DNA from: Zelopaecilomyces penicillatus
Taxonomy: Eukaryota > Ascomycota > Sordariomycetes > Hypocreales > Pseudodiploosporaceae
Assembly (NCBI GenBank): GCA_005765155.1
Contig: VCCP01000005.1
Coordinates: 434,001 to 498,000 of the forward strand
Reading direction: 5' to 3'
DNA: 64,000 bases
Below are positions 55,181 through 64,000 of the stretch, one piece after another. The translations under genes were made by a program, and so were the position numbers. Within the stretch, counting starts at the first letter, position 1, and every line of letters starts with the position of its first letter. The notes under the pieces were generated by a model, which ran no database searches, had not been told where the DNA came from, and saw only the letters and a list, made by a program, of their open reading frames with translations.

Positions 55181-58070
55181 CGTGTAGGTAGGTGTAGGGG
55201 TGTTTGTTGTTGGATTTGACCGAGTCAGGGAACAGAGGCGAGTTTACTTGAAATATTGAGGTTTCTAATGGTCGGTAGTCAAATGGGGATGTACTGTATT
55301 ATTATGTAGAATTTTACACAGCGCAACTCCAGCCAGTGTCTCTTATAAGACAATGTTGTAACCGCGTTACCAACTGGCTGAAATCTCAACTCTCTGGGAG
55401 AAGCTTAGTGCTGATGAGATGAATCCCATTATGGGATGCCAAAATGGACCTGAATTGCCTGGAAGTGGCCAATTCTTCTTGTGAGCGACGACGGCTCGGA
55501 TGCTCCCACTGAGGAGGGCATGTACGTAAGGATTGAACTTTTCAGCTGATCCACACGACTAACAGACATGCAAATGTAGATTTTTTTTCACATTTTTACG
55601 CATACCTCTTGAACTTCATATGGATCCCGCGTCAAAGTAATAATAGTGAGGATGACTTTTAACAGCGTGTTGGTTGGCTAGCTTGGCGACACAATGTGAC
55701 GCAAATGCTTTCATTATAATAGGGTACGTGCAACGAGGGGGCGCAACGTAGAAGAGTTAAAGACACAGCACCGGATTATTAACTATTAGTTTCGGAGGTC
55801 GCGTCTCGTCAATCTGTTGCTGTCAGTTTGTCCAAGAAAACACTCCCGCCATGCCGGGTTTTGCCTGTCAAAGTTTCCCCAGAATGCACAATGGAAGCCT
55901 GGGGAAGTGGGCTGAGACAAAGCATTCAGTCAGCACTGTACGCCCAACTTTCACCCTTACAAGATACAATTCTTTGTCTACTGGATCTGCCCTCTTACGC
56001 ATTTGGCCGAGGTGAAACATATTTACAGTAGGTAAATAACAGCATTACCCTAGTGCACAATGCCCTCTCTTCCCCGGCGCCATCCCGCTCAGCCCGCAAG
56101 ATGCATCGGGATAGTGGCGGGCCTTGGGGTCAGATCTGACAAGCTGCCCACTAGTTGATGTCAGTGGTATTGTGGCGCATTTAGTTCCATTTATTGCTGT
56201 CTGTGTCTCGAAATTCGTTGTTGCATGCGAGCTGTGTCGAGCCTATAATTGGCAATGCTCGAGCCTAATATACCTGTGCAACCCATTGTCAGAGTTTGGT
56301 CGAGAGTAATGTTCTCCCCCCTTTGAAGCACATCATGTGATAGATACTCATCGTTCCCCAACTCGGCATGACTATTGGAGGAGATCTTCAGGCATAAAGC
56401 TGCCAGCCATGCCGAAATGCGTTTGGGTCCATAATCTACATGCATAGATGCACCGCATTTATGTCAAGGCACAAATAATGAACCGACGCCAGTGGACGGA
56501 CCATGTCGGGGTCTCTCTCGGTTGGACTCGCCGAACCCATGGCTTTTAAGTTGTGGATCATATAGTTGTAACTCTCCAAACTCTCTAGAATGCCATTCAT
56601 ATCCACTCTGTTTCAACACTCCAGCGCCAAGTCTCGCATTTATAAGCAAAGGCCCGACATAATGGGACATCTAGATATTAAGCATACGTACTTGATTAAC
56701 CTTGGCATTTCTATTCCCCGATTCAACAATGGCGCCACCATCTGCTCGGCTCTCGGTCCGGTTAGAGATTCGTCGAGCCCGATGGAACTCCACCATCGCA
56801 TCACGGAGCTGCCGAGGGAGCTCCAGCCCTGTGAAAAGCTTTTGCAAAGGCAGTAATCCCCGCTACAAATGTTTGCAATAATGCTGTTCATGCACATCGA
56901 GTCAATGGCATTTTGTTTGGCCATTCTCAACTGTTATGCAAGGTCAACGAAATGGGGTTCATTAGCAGCCGCAATTGGATTTGTTCATACAACGTCTGCT
57001 AGCAAGGGGCATGAAATAGCTAAAGATGGTGATGTGATGAGCCCGAATCGAAGAACCATCTACTATACAAGCCGTTTCCTAGTCTACATGCACATATGCT
57101 TGCCAACAAGCAATCTTGTGTAGATGCCCCTTTACATGTCGCGAAAGATGTCGGATGGTACAGCACCGTAGCATTGCAGTGGACACCGTGGATCGCTGAC
57201 GCGGCCAGGTCGCAGACTCGGCTGATCCATCCCAACCTCCAAACCCTTTCCAGATCTGCTACTAAGCAATCCCGTCAACGGGTCTCGGCAGTGCTAGGCG
57301 TAACGTTTAATCGTGCCTTGGCGGAGCTAGAGAATGAGCGACAATCTGTGGGCGTGCTCCAATGACAGAGGGAAAATGTCATCATCAGAGTCCACGGTCG
57401 GGGCTAATGACAGATTTGCCCTCTCCATTCAGCATGCAATTGACACCATAGTTCGTTAATTCACCAAATAATTAGAATCCTAAAGTATTTGTATTCACTT
57501 CAAGATTTAGAGGTTGATCAATTGCACAGCATCATCACATGGCAAAGTCGTGCGATGCATCGTTCATTAAGCCGATCATGGCATAACTATACCCAACGCC
57601 AATGGAGACAGTTCCTGTACCGGTAGAACAGCCAATTCACTACCCTTGACCCATCCCATTGGCAATCGTGCAGATAGTTGACGTGATGCACGTGGTATTT
57701 TGCAACTAGATAGATATACTATACCTACATCCTCTTAACACGAATCCTAATAATGTTGATTTCTAAGGGTGGTATTCAAGCTGGGGACGTTTCGTTGCAG
57801 TTCTGGCAACTTTATCCGCGTGTTGGATGCTTTCTAGGCCATGATGGGGCGATGAAATTGATTATTCAGCGGTGTGTGGTCTGGGCGTCGCTTTCACCAT
57901 GGACAACTGACTCAAGTCGGTGCAGTGCCGAGGAGTGGCTTCGGGACGTCGAAAGATGTCTATGGCGTACCTTGATTCAGATCTGCGTGTGGGTAACTAT
58001 GGGACGCCTCTCCCGTTAATGACGAAGATGGTCGGGGGGTTGAGGTTTCGAAGCTTGATGCGAACTGGGG
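55181..58070. other. Long intergenic region with duplicated flank and possible gene relics
   Basis: Nearly 3 kb without an intact gene. It begins with the 5' flank of secreted-protein copy 3, then holds a copy of the duplicated 3' flank (55,830-55,935). A protein-like minus-strand stretch at 56,691-56,862 (contains LFTGLELPRQLRDAMVEFH) may be a relic of a lost gene, but it has no start, stop or partner exon that I could connect. Confidence 0.4.
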
Positions 58071-58078
58071 TATATAAG
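58071..58078 (+). promoter_or_regulatory. TATA box of the DJ-1 family gene
   Basis: TATATAAG, 111 nt before the start codon, a good fungal TATA element for a gene class that is often stress-induced. Confidence 0.5.
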
Positions 58079-58181
58079 TGTCGCGATGGTCCCCGATACT
58101 GACTGAATGAACAGCTCATCACAACAACTGCATTTGCCATCAATTCGATTTCACTGTCAACACCCATATTAATCCATCACA

Positions 58182-59021
58182 ATGGTTGTCGTTCCCAAGA
58201 TCCTCTTCGTTCTCACTAGCTTCAGCTACATCGAGTCCATCAACCGAACTGTTGGATGGTATCTGGTAAGTCTCACCGATGACGATTGTAGTATATAATT
58301 TGGTCAGTGATTAAACAAACGACTAACTTGTTGATAAAAAATAGCCTGAGCTCGCCCATCCATACGATGTGCTCTCCCCAGTAGCCGATATTGTCGTCGC
58401 ATCACCCAAGGGTGGTGTTTCCCCCGTTGACCTTGTCTCCGTCGAGGAATTCAAGGATGACGAGTACGCCCAGTGGTTCTACCGAAACAAGCAGGAGGTT
58501 TGGGAGAACACAACTCCCATCAAGGAGTTCCTCGGCCGCTCTGGTGAATTCGACGCCATCTTCTACCCAGGTGGTCACGGACCCATGTTTGATCTTACCA
58601 ACAATGCTGAATCCATCCAATTGATTGAGGAATTCTACAACGCCGGAAAGCCTATTGCCTCAGTCTGCCACGGTCCCGCTGCCTTTACCAACGTCAAGGT
58701 CGATGGTGAGCTCCTCATCAAGGGCCGTAACATCACGGGTTTTACCAACGAGGAGGAGAAGGCATCTGGACTCGCCAAGGTTTTGCCCTTTTTGCTGGAG
58801 GACAGACTTAACGAGGTTGGAGTCAACTTTTTGCAGGCACCCAAGCCATGGGAGTCATTTGTCGTTGTTGATGGGCAGATTATCACTGGCCAGAACCCAG
58901 GTTCGGCCAAGGAAATCGGCCAAGTCATTGCCAGAGAACTTAGTAAGTCGTTAAAGCACAGGAGGTTATTTCACAGATACAGAGGAGCTAATATGTTGCT
59001 ACATTAGAGATCGGATACTAA
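58182..59021 (+). CDS. DJ-1/PfpI family protein, Hsp31-like glutathione-independent glyoxalase
   Basis: Cytosolic methylglyoxal-detoxifying and stress protein family. Exons 58182-58265, 58345-58942 and 59008-59021; the tiny last exon gives the ending ELKIGY. The product is 231 aa, matching Hsp31-type proteins. Motifs: ILFVLTSFSYIE at the start with the Glu expected in the active site, FYPGGHGPMFDL (102-112), nucleophile Cys136 followed by His137 in ASVCHGPAA, and NPGSAKEIGQ near the C-terminus. Strong codon bias (many C-ending codons) suggests high expression. Probably a housekeeping/stress gene unrelated to the cluster, though reactive aldehydes made by the cluster could be targets. Confidence 0.92.
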
Positions 59022-59466
59022 AATGTATCCACCACTAAGAGTATCCGTCGTCTGAATGTCTGTTTAAACTCAATGAATGCACCAGAGTGATGGATTATTT
59101 AAAGACGCTAAGAGAATTTGTGTTTGTATATAGAATATTAGATAGTGGTTGCATCAAACCCGTTTAAATGCATCTGTAACTTGGATAGAAACTTGGCAAA
59201 AATTACAACAGATGGATTTTCAACGAATCTTGACAGCCCTCCTCCAAAATAAAAATCGTATTAGTATGTATACAGATTGCCGATGTTGACACTTGAAAAC
59301 TGCAGGGTGCATGCAGCCCCATATGCCATGGCTCAGCCGCATGCGGAGAAGCCACATGTTTAGAGCATGAATAACGCTGGTCCTGGGTTTAGGCTATGAA
59401 TAGTCGTGAATCCTGGCATTTTTCACTTTCCAAACACGATTTTCAGGTAGAATATCATTTACCAAC
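59022..59466. other. Intergenic region
   Basis: Spacer between the DJ-1 family gene and the HET-domain gene. No gene seen. Confidence 0.5.
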
Positions 59467-61338
59467 ATGAATTTAGCGTATGAATCGTTAAAAGACGGTG
59501 AGATTCGGTTGCTAAGCTTGACTCGGAAAGGACCGCAACCTACAGCCAGCACTAATGCTCAATCCAACATCAATCTCTCATTCACAAAGACCATTATCGC
59601 AGGAACAGGATCCATACCTCCCTTTGTTGCCCTATCATACGTTTGGGGAGATCCGCTCGACAAGTTGCCATTCACATACTCTAGCGGCACCCTCACTGTG
59701 ACCTGCAACCTGGATGCAATTCTGCGCTGTTTGATCCCCACGCTCTCTCTAGATGACACGCCTATTCACTTATGGATCGATGCTGTATGCATTGATCAGA
59801 CAAACTTGAAGGAGCGCGCTGCCCAAGTTTCTCTCATGGGCCAAGTATATTCACGCGCGCAATCGGTTCTTGTTTTCCTGTCCACAATTGCGACTCCTTT
59901 TGAGATTGGATTGAACTTCCTCAAAGAAGCAGCTGCGCATCCAGAAGCACATTATGAACCTTCGCTGCATCCTCATATTACGATCAAGGGAGGATTGACA
60001 GCATACTCGCAGATACTGCGCGACTCTGTCATAGCTTTCTTTGCGACGCCTTGGTGGACTCGAACTTGGACTGTTCAAGAGCTGGTTCTCGCAAAGCATG
60101 TCGATTTTCGGTGCGGTAATACCAGTATTGATGGAAAAACATTGGAGGCTGCGTTTCGCAGTTTACGGCACCATGAGAGCGGATGCTGCTGGGCAACGAG
60201 ACGAACAGCGGATGGTCAATCAAAGGGATACTTGGATCTACCTAGCGATGCCAATGGAGGACTGTCTCTATTCCAGGCTACACTGCGGCTAGACCAATTT
60301 GATGTCATGCGTAATGCTGATGCTTTTGGAGTCAGAAACCTCTTGGGAATCCTGGCAATGTTTCGAACTCGCAACTGCACTGATCCTCGAGATCATATCT
60401 TTGGGATGTTGGGTCTGGATCTAGGAGATACTGGTGTGGATTTAAGGTCAAGGTTGAAGGTTGACTACACTGCCTCTGCGATTCAGCTGTATGAAGATGC
60501 GGCTAGTGCCATAATCCAATCTTCCGGAAATCTAGATGTCCTAAGTCATGTGTGTCAGTATTCCAGCATACGGACTAAACTGGCGGGTCTTCCAAGTTGG
60601 GTTCCGGACTGGAGTGCAGCGGTTGACGAAACCTTTCACCATTATTACTCAGAACGCACGATGCGTACATATTTCTACAAAGCTTCTGGAGATACGGTGC
60701 CTTTTTGGGACCGATTGGGACACGACAGAGTTGCTACGAATGTGTTGACTTTGGGCAAAGTATCAGCAATCGTCCCTGGATATCCAACGTCAACGTCACC
60801 AACATCTAGCCAAACACTACTTAAACAATGGCAAACTTTTTTTGGTGTTGATTTAATAGCTACATCACTCTCAAATAATAAGCCTTCCTTTGAAGAAGAG
60901 CGCTCCAAGTTGGAACAGTTTGCTTTTACACTATCAGGAGACTTATCCCGCAACGAATGGAATGGCGATGCAACGAGACATATACAAGCATTCAGATCCT
61001 GGTGTGCCTGGTTCACAGACAATGACCCATTGACTTTGACAGAAGATGAAAAGCGGGATGCCCGATTATTTGACGACTTGGCCAAATGCGCTGGGCTAGA
61101 GAGGCGGATGTTTAAAACAGACAAGGGCCATGTAGGTTTTGGGCCAGAGCTTGTTAAACAGGGGGATGTTTTGGTTCTGATGTCTGGCGGGAAAGTGCCA
61201 TATATACTCAGGGAAGATTCAGGGAATCCGTCAGTTAAGAAACCGGTATATCAATTACTGGGGGATGCTTTTATACGTGGTATTATGCTTGGTGAAGGGT
61301 TACCCGTAGATGATTGGGAAAAGGTGGTTCTTACATGA
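59467..61338 (+). CDS. Heterokaryon incompatibility (HET) domain protein
   Basis: 623-aa intronless protein of the fungal non-self-recognition/programmed-cell-death family. The HET domain occupies about residues 50-230: FVALSYVWGDP, HLWIDAVCIDQTNLKERAAQVSLMGQVYSRAQSVLVFL and WWTRTWTVQELVLA. The C-terminal half is less conserved (RDHIFGMLGL, LPSWVPDWS, then the typical late block GHVGFGPELVKQGD). No NACHT, ankyrin or other second domain. Pezizomycotina genomes usually carry dozens of such genes, often near variable regions. The partner is unknown. Confidence 0.93.
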   Translation: MNLAYESLKDGEIRLLSLTRKGPQPTASTNAQSNINLSFTKTIIAGTGSIPPFVALSYVWGDPLDKLPFTYSSGTLTVTCNLDAILRCLIPTLSLDDTPIHLWIDAVCIDQTNLKERAAQVSLMGQVYSRAQSVLVFLSTIATPFEIGLNFLKEAAAHPEAHYEPSLHPHITIKGGLTAYSQILRDSVIAFFATPWWTRTWTVQELVLAKHVDFRCGNTSIDGKTLEAAFRSLRHHESGCCWATRRTADGQSKGYLDLPSDANGGLSLFQATLRLDQFDVMRNADAFGVRNLLGILAMFRTRNCTDPRDHIFGMLGLDLGDTGVDLRSRLKVDYTASAIQLYEDAASAIIQSSGNLDVLSHVCQYSSIRTKLAGLPSWVPDWSAAVDETFHHYYSERTMRTYFYKASGDTVPFWDRLGHDRVATNVLTLGKVSAIVPGYPTSTSPTSSQTLLKQWQTFFGVDLIATSLSNNKPSFEEERSKLEQFAFTLSGDLSRNEWNGDATRHIQAFRSWCAWFTDNDPLTLTEDEKRDARLFDDLAKCAGLERRMFKTDKGHVGFGPELVKQGDVLVLMSGGKVPYILREDSGNPSVKKPVYQLLGDAFIRGIMLGEGLPVDDWEKVVLT

Positions 61339-62584
61339 TGGGATAGGGTTGGGGGGGTTGAACTATGATGAATAGAGCCTGGATGTATTTGAAGCCAAGA
61401 ACTGAGGTCCATAGAAACCAACCTAGACGTCTATTGTGGAGAGAAGAAGGGTTAGTGTTTACGTCCAGACGCTGTTAGTCACTCATCATTCACTACCGTC
61501 ATCGCCCTGACCAAGTGACGTAAATTCGTCAAGTTATTGCAAAGTCACACAACATGCACACCAATCTACGTAACTGCAAGAGCAAACCAAGGACTCGGGT
61601 TGCCACACGTTACGCAATACCAGCTCATCCATGGGGTCCCAGCTTCCTTTCATCCAAGATCCAGTCTAGATCTCACCCGACTCACACGATCAAGGGATTC
61701 CCAACAATGGGGTTTGAGGTGTCATGAACTTGGTTAATTTGGTGTTGGGACCCTCGGATGCCCTTTGCGCCGGAGTGTGTGCACATGGGGGTCGAGATGT
61801 TGTCAAACCAACATCACTTGGTATGGGCATCATCCTATGGGCTGACGTACGAGATGAAACAACACACCCATACAAAACTCATAAAATTATGTCCCAACAT
61901 GGCAAACTGTACCCAGCGCCCGGTTTCTTTAGGAATGAGTTTCACATTTACAAAAAATCGCCCGTGCCAACAGCACACCACTCCGTTATGACAAATATAA
62001 AATGTCGTGAGCCAACACTATAGGGTTGCTTGACCCGGGCTGTGTTTGATCCCCCTGGCTATTGTTGTTGGGCAAACGTGCACGGGAATAGCCAAGCCCG
62101 ACCCTATGGCTCGGTCAATTGAGGATCCTGGCAATAACCCACCCAGTATTGTGGTATCGTGACATTGTTGACATTGTCTAGACCCAACGCCCGATCGATC
62201 CGTTCCTGCGAAACATTGAAACATGGAGTGAGCCAACAGTTGCACTTACCTCGACCCCCACTACTCGCCACTATTGGTGATACTATTCACTTGTCTGAGA
62301 GCCGTCGGATCTTTTCTAATTTTCTAGCTGTAGGTAAATCTTCTTCTGTCCGGAGCCGCATTGGCAGTGATTGCTACTTCTGCACATTTGACACTTTTGC
62401 TAAAACAGTTATCCGTCCCAGCAAAAGAGTACACATCCCCTTCACATTTTGAGTCTTGTATCAGGTATTTTACTGTTCAAATCAGAAGAAAACTCAATCA
62501 TCTCTCGTTACTTTCATGAACAAGGTCTTCTGTGAAGATAGAGAAATCATCCTTGACATAGACAACTTCAAATCAAACTTCACA
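61339..62584. other. Intergenic region
   Basis: About 1.2 kb between two rightward genes. No motif-bearing ORF. An in-frame ATG at 62516 could extend the next protein by 23 residues. Confidence 0.5.
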
Positions 62585-64000
62585 ATGGCAACCTTTCAGG
62601 TTGGCAATTATGCCTTTCAATGGACCTCTCTCCACCTTACAAGTCAAGAAATGGAACCCCTCAGACAAAAGTACGACGAGCTCGGAAACGCTACCGTCAT
62701 CAGACTCCAAGAGCTAGCCAGCCAAACACCAAATGAAGAAAAAGAACAAGGAAACCCACCACCACCACCACCACCACCACCACCACCACCACCACCACAG
62801 CGCTGTCCAGCCTCAGACCTCTACGCCAACCTGCGAGCCCATCATCCCCACGATGCCGTGCTCAGTGAATTCTGGAACCAGGTCCATACAGTACCCGATT
62901 GGGTCGACTGGGAGCAGATTCAGCGCGGCCAAAAGTTCTTCTATCGGTATGCGCTTGCCAATATCATGGGCTTTGTGCTGCAAGGCTTCATGGGTGAGAA
63001 CACAGCTGCACCTGGTGTTTGTGAGGTTCTTGTGCGTACGGGGGGGTTTTCTACGCGCAAGTTGCTCATGAGGCTTCTGGAGACATTTCAGTTTCTTCTT
63101 CAAGTCACGGAGTCGCTGGAGGCGATACAGCCGGGAGGCAGTGGTCATACTACGGCGATTCGAGTTCGAATGCTTCATGCTTCAGTTAGAGCGCGCATTC
63201 ACAAACTCATACAAACCAAACCAGACTACTTTGATACAGCAAAGTTTGGCGAGCCCATAAACATCTTGGACTCCATCCATTCCATCTCTACCTTCTGCTG
63301 CAACCACACGTGGCTGCAACTCCCGTTTCTCGGCGTTCAACCCAGCTTACAAGAGAGTGCCGACTACATCGCTCTATTCCGCTACGTAGGCTACCTCGTC
63401 GGCACTCCTGACGAGCACTTCCAAACAATCGAGCACGCAAAAGCAACCATGGAAAGCATGCTCCTCTACGAGACGCGCATCAGCCCAACATGCCTCATCG
63501 TCGGACACAACTTCGTCCAGTGCATCACAGATCTACCGCCCTTCAACGTATCCGCACAATTTGTTGAAGCCGGAAGCCGCGCGTTTAACGGAGACAGCTT
63601 CTGCGACTCTCTTGGGCTTGGCACACCTGGGTGGTACTCATATCTCTGTTTCCGGGGGTTTTGCTGGTTGGTCAGGACACTCGCCTTTGCGCAGCATCTC
63701 AGTCCGGCTGTGGATCGCGCTGTGACGGATTACTTTCGGCGCACCTTGCATGAGAATGTGATTCATAGCAGAGCAGGGCTTTGTGGGGGCTCCAAGTTGG
63801 AATTTAGGAATATTCCGCAAATCGGTAAGAAAATCGGGAGGGAAGACAGCGGCCGGTTGTCGCCGGGATCATCATTCACCAAAAGGCCTGTTGAGGCTTT
63901 CTTCTTTTCAGTCTTTGTTCTTGGATGTCTTTTTCTGTTTTCAGTCTTGGCTTGTGCTCTGTATCTCTTTCATGTCTCGTACAAGGCCTTTGGACTGAAT
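62585..64000 (+). CDS. mpaB-type ER-bound oxygenase / DUF2236 (rubber-oxygenase-like) protein, 3' end outside window
   Basis: At least 472 aa, open to the right edge. The family (DUF2236, related to latex-clearing Lcp and the haem-dependent MpaB/MpaB' oxygenases) cleaves or oxidises hydrophobic chains. Visible signature: SEFWNQVHTVPDWVDWEQIQRG, FYRYALANIMGFVLQGF, GVCEVLVRTGGFS, and HTTAIRVRMLHASVRARI with the conserved Arg/His block. A C-terminal membrane helix lies at about residues 439-462. An uninterrupted run of 14 prolines, all encoded by CCA codons, lies at about residues 58-71. An alternative ATG at 62516 is in frame. A GTAAGA donor-like site at 63827 means an intron near the end cannot be excluded. 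Confidence 0.85.
   Translation, partial: MATFQVGNYAFQWTSLHLTSQEMEPLRQKYDELGNATVIRLQELASQTPNEEKEQGNPPPPPPPPPPPPPPQRCPASDLYANLRAHHPHDAVLSEFWNQVHTVPDWVDWEQIQRGQKFFYRYALANIMGFVLQGFMGENTAAPGVCEVLVRTGGFSTRKLLMRLLETFQFLLQVTESLEAIQPGGSGHTTAIRVRMLHASVRARIHKLIQTKPDYFDTAKFGEPINILDSIHSISTFCCNHTWLQLPFLGVQPSLQESADYIALFRYVGYLVGTPDEHFQTIEHAKATMESMLLYETRISPTCLIVGHNFVQCITDLPPFNVSAQFVEAGSRAFNGDSFCDSLGLGTPGWYSYLCFRGFCWLVRTLAFAQHLSPAVDRAVTDYFRRTLHENVIHSRAGLCGGSKLEFRNIPQIGKKIGREDSGRLSPGSSFTKRPVEAFFFSVFVLGCLFLFSVLACALYLFHVSYKAFGLN
62756..62797 (+). repeat. (CCA)14 trinucleotide repeat in coding sequence
   Basis: Fourteen perfect CCA codons encoding polyproline in the mpaB-type protein. A perfect trinucleotide repeat keeps frame when it changes length, so it is expected to be polymorphic among strains. 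Confidence 0.95.

Larger units (their letters stand above)
53220..55935. repeat. Tandem segmental duplication around the secreted-protein genes
   Basis: Not only the genes but their flanks are duplicated with a spacing of about 1.25-1.4 kb. Examples: 53,230-53,310 with 54,525-54,600, and 54,410-54,530 with 55,830-55,935, the last pair sharing GGCTGAGACAAAGCATTC. The rightmost flank has no intact gene copy beside it. Confidence 0.65.

Overview
The window looks like genomic DNA of a filamentous ascomycete (Pezizomycotina). Genes are interrupted by short introns of about 50-115 nt, mostly GT-AG. The content is typical of this group: a fungal highly reducing polyketide synthase, a 6-methylsalicylic-acid-synthase-type PKS, an NRPS-like A-T-R reductase, HET and mpaB/DUF2236 proteins, and small secreted cysteine-rich proteins. 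The species cannot be named from this reading. Protein functions come from motifs and family resemblance seen by eye; no database search was run. Exon borders were worked out by hand from splice signals, reading frame and family continuity.

Layout. 1-5.7 kb (minus): a highly reducing PKS whose 3' part lies outside the window. 8.8-9.6 kb (plus): a bANK regulator (bZIP-type basic region plus ankyrin repeats), the class that includes ToxE. 9.8-14.5 kb: a block that appears to be decaying. It holds an M3 oligopeptidase with a frameshift exactly in its zinc motif, two tail-to-tail paralogues of an HxxHC-motif protein family that both carry frameshifts, and a small secreted protein. 15.0-20.5 kb (minus): a complete 6-MSAS-like PKS. 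22.6-36.8 kb: Fe(II)/2-oxoglutarate oxygenase, A-T-R carboxylic acid reductase, aldehyde dehydrogenase, short-chain dehydrogenase, 3-isopropylmalate-dehydrogenase-like enzyme and an MFS transporter. 38.8-44.7 kb: amidase, P450 and a class I terpene synthase, the last two divergently transcribed.

From 45 kb onward the content is mixed: a glycine-zipper hypothetical protein, a regulator-like protein, a second unusual P450, three tandem small secreted cysteine-rich proteins, a DJ-1/Hsp31 glyoxalase, a HET-domain protein, and an mpaB-type oxygenase that runs off the right edge.

Inferred working model: 1-45 kb is one large, or two abutting, secondary-metabolite clusters. The 6-MSAS would supply a methylsalicylate unit, the A-T-R enzyme could reduce an acid to an aldehyde, and the HR-PKS could supply a reduced acyl chain. 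The 2OG oxygenase, P450, SDR, ALDH and amidase would tailor the products, the MFS protein would export or import, and the bANK protein would regulate. The terpene synthase/P450 pair may be a separate sesquiterpene unit. No product is named because the sequence does not fix one.
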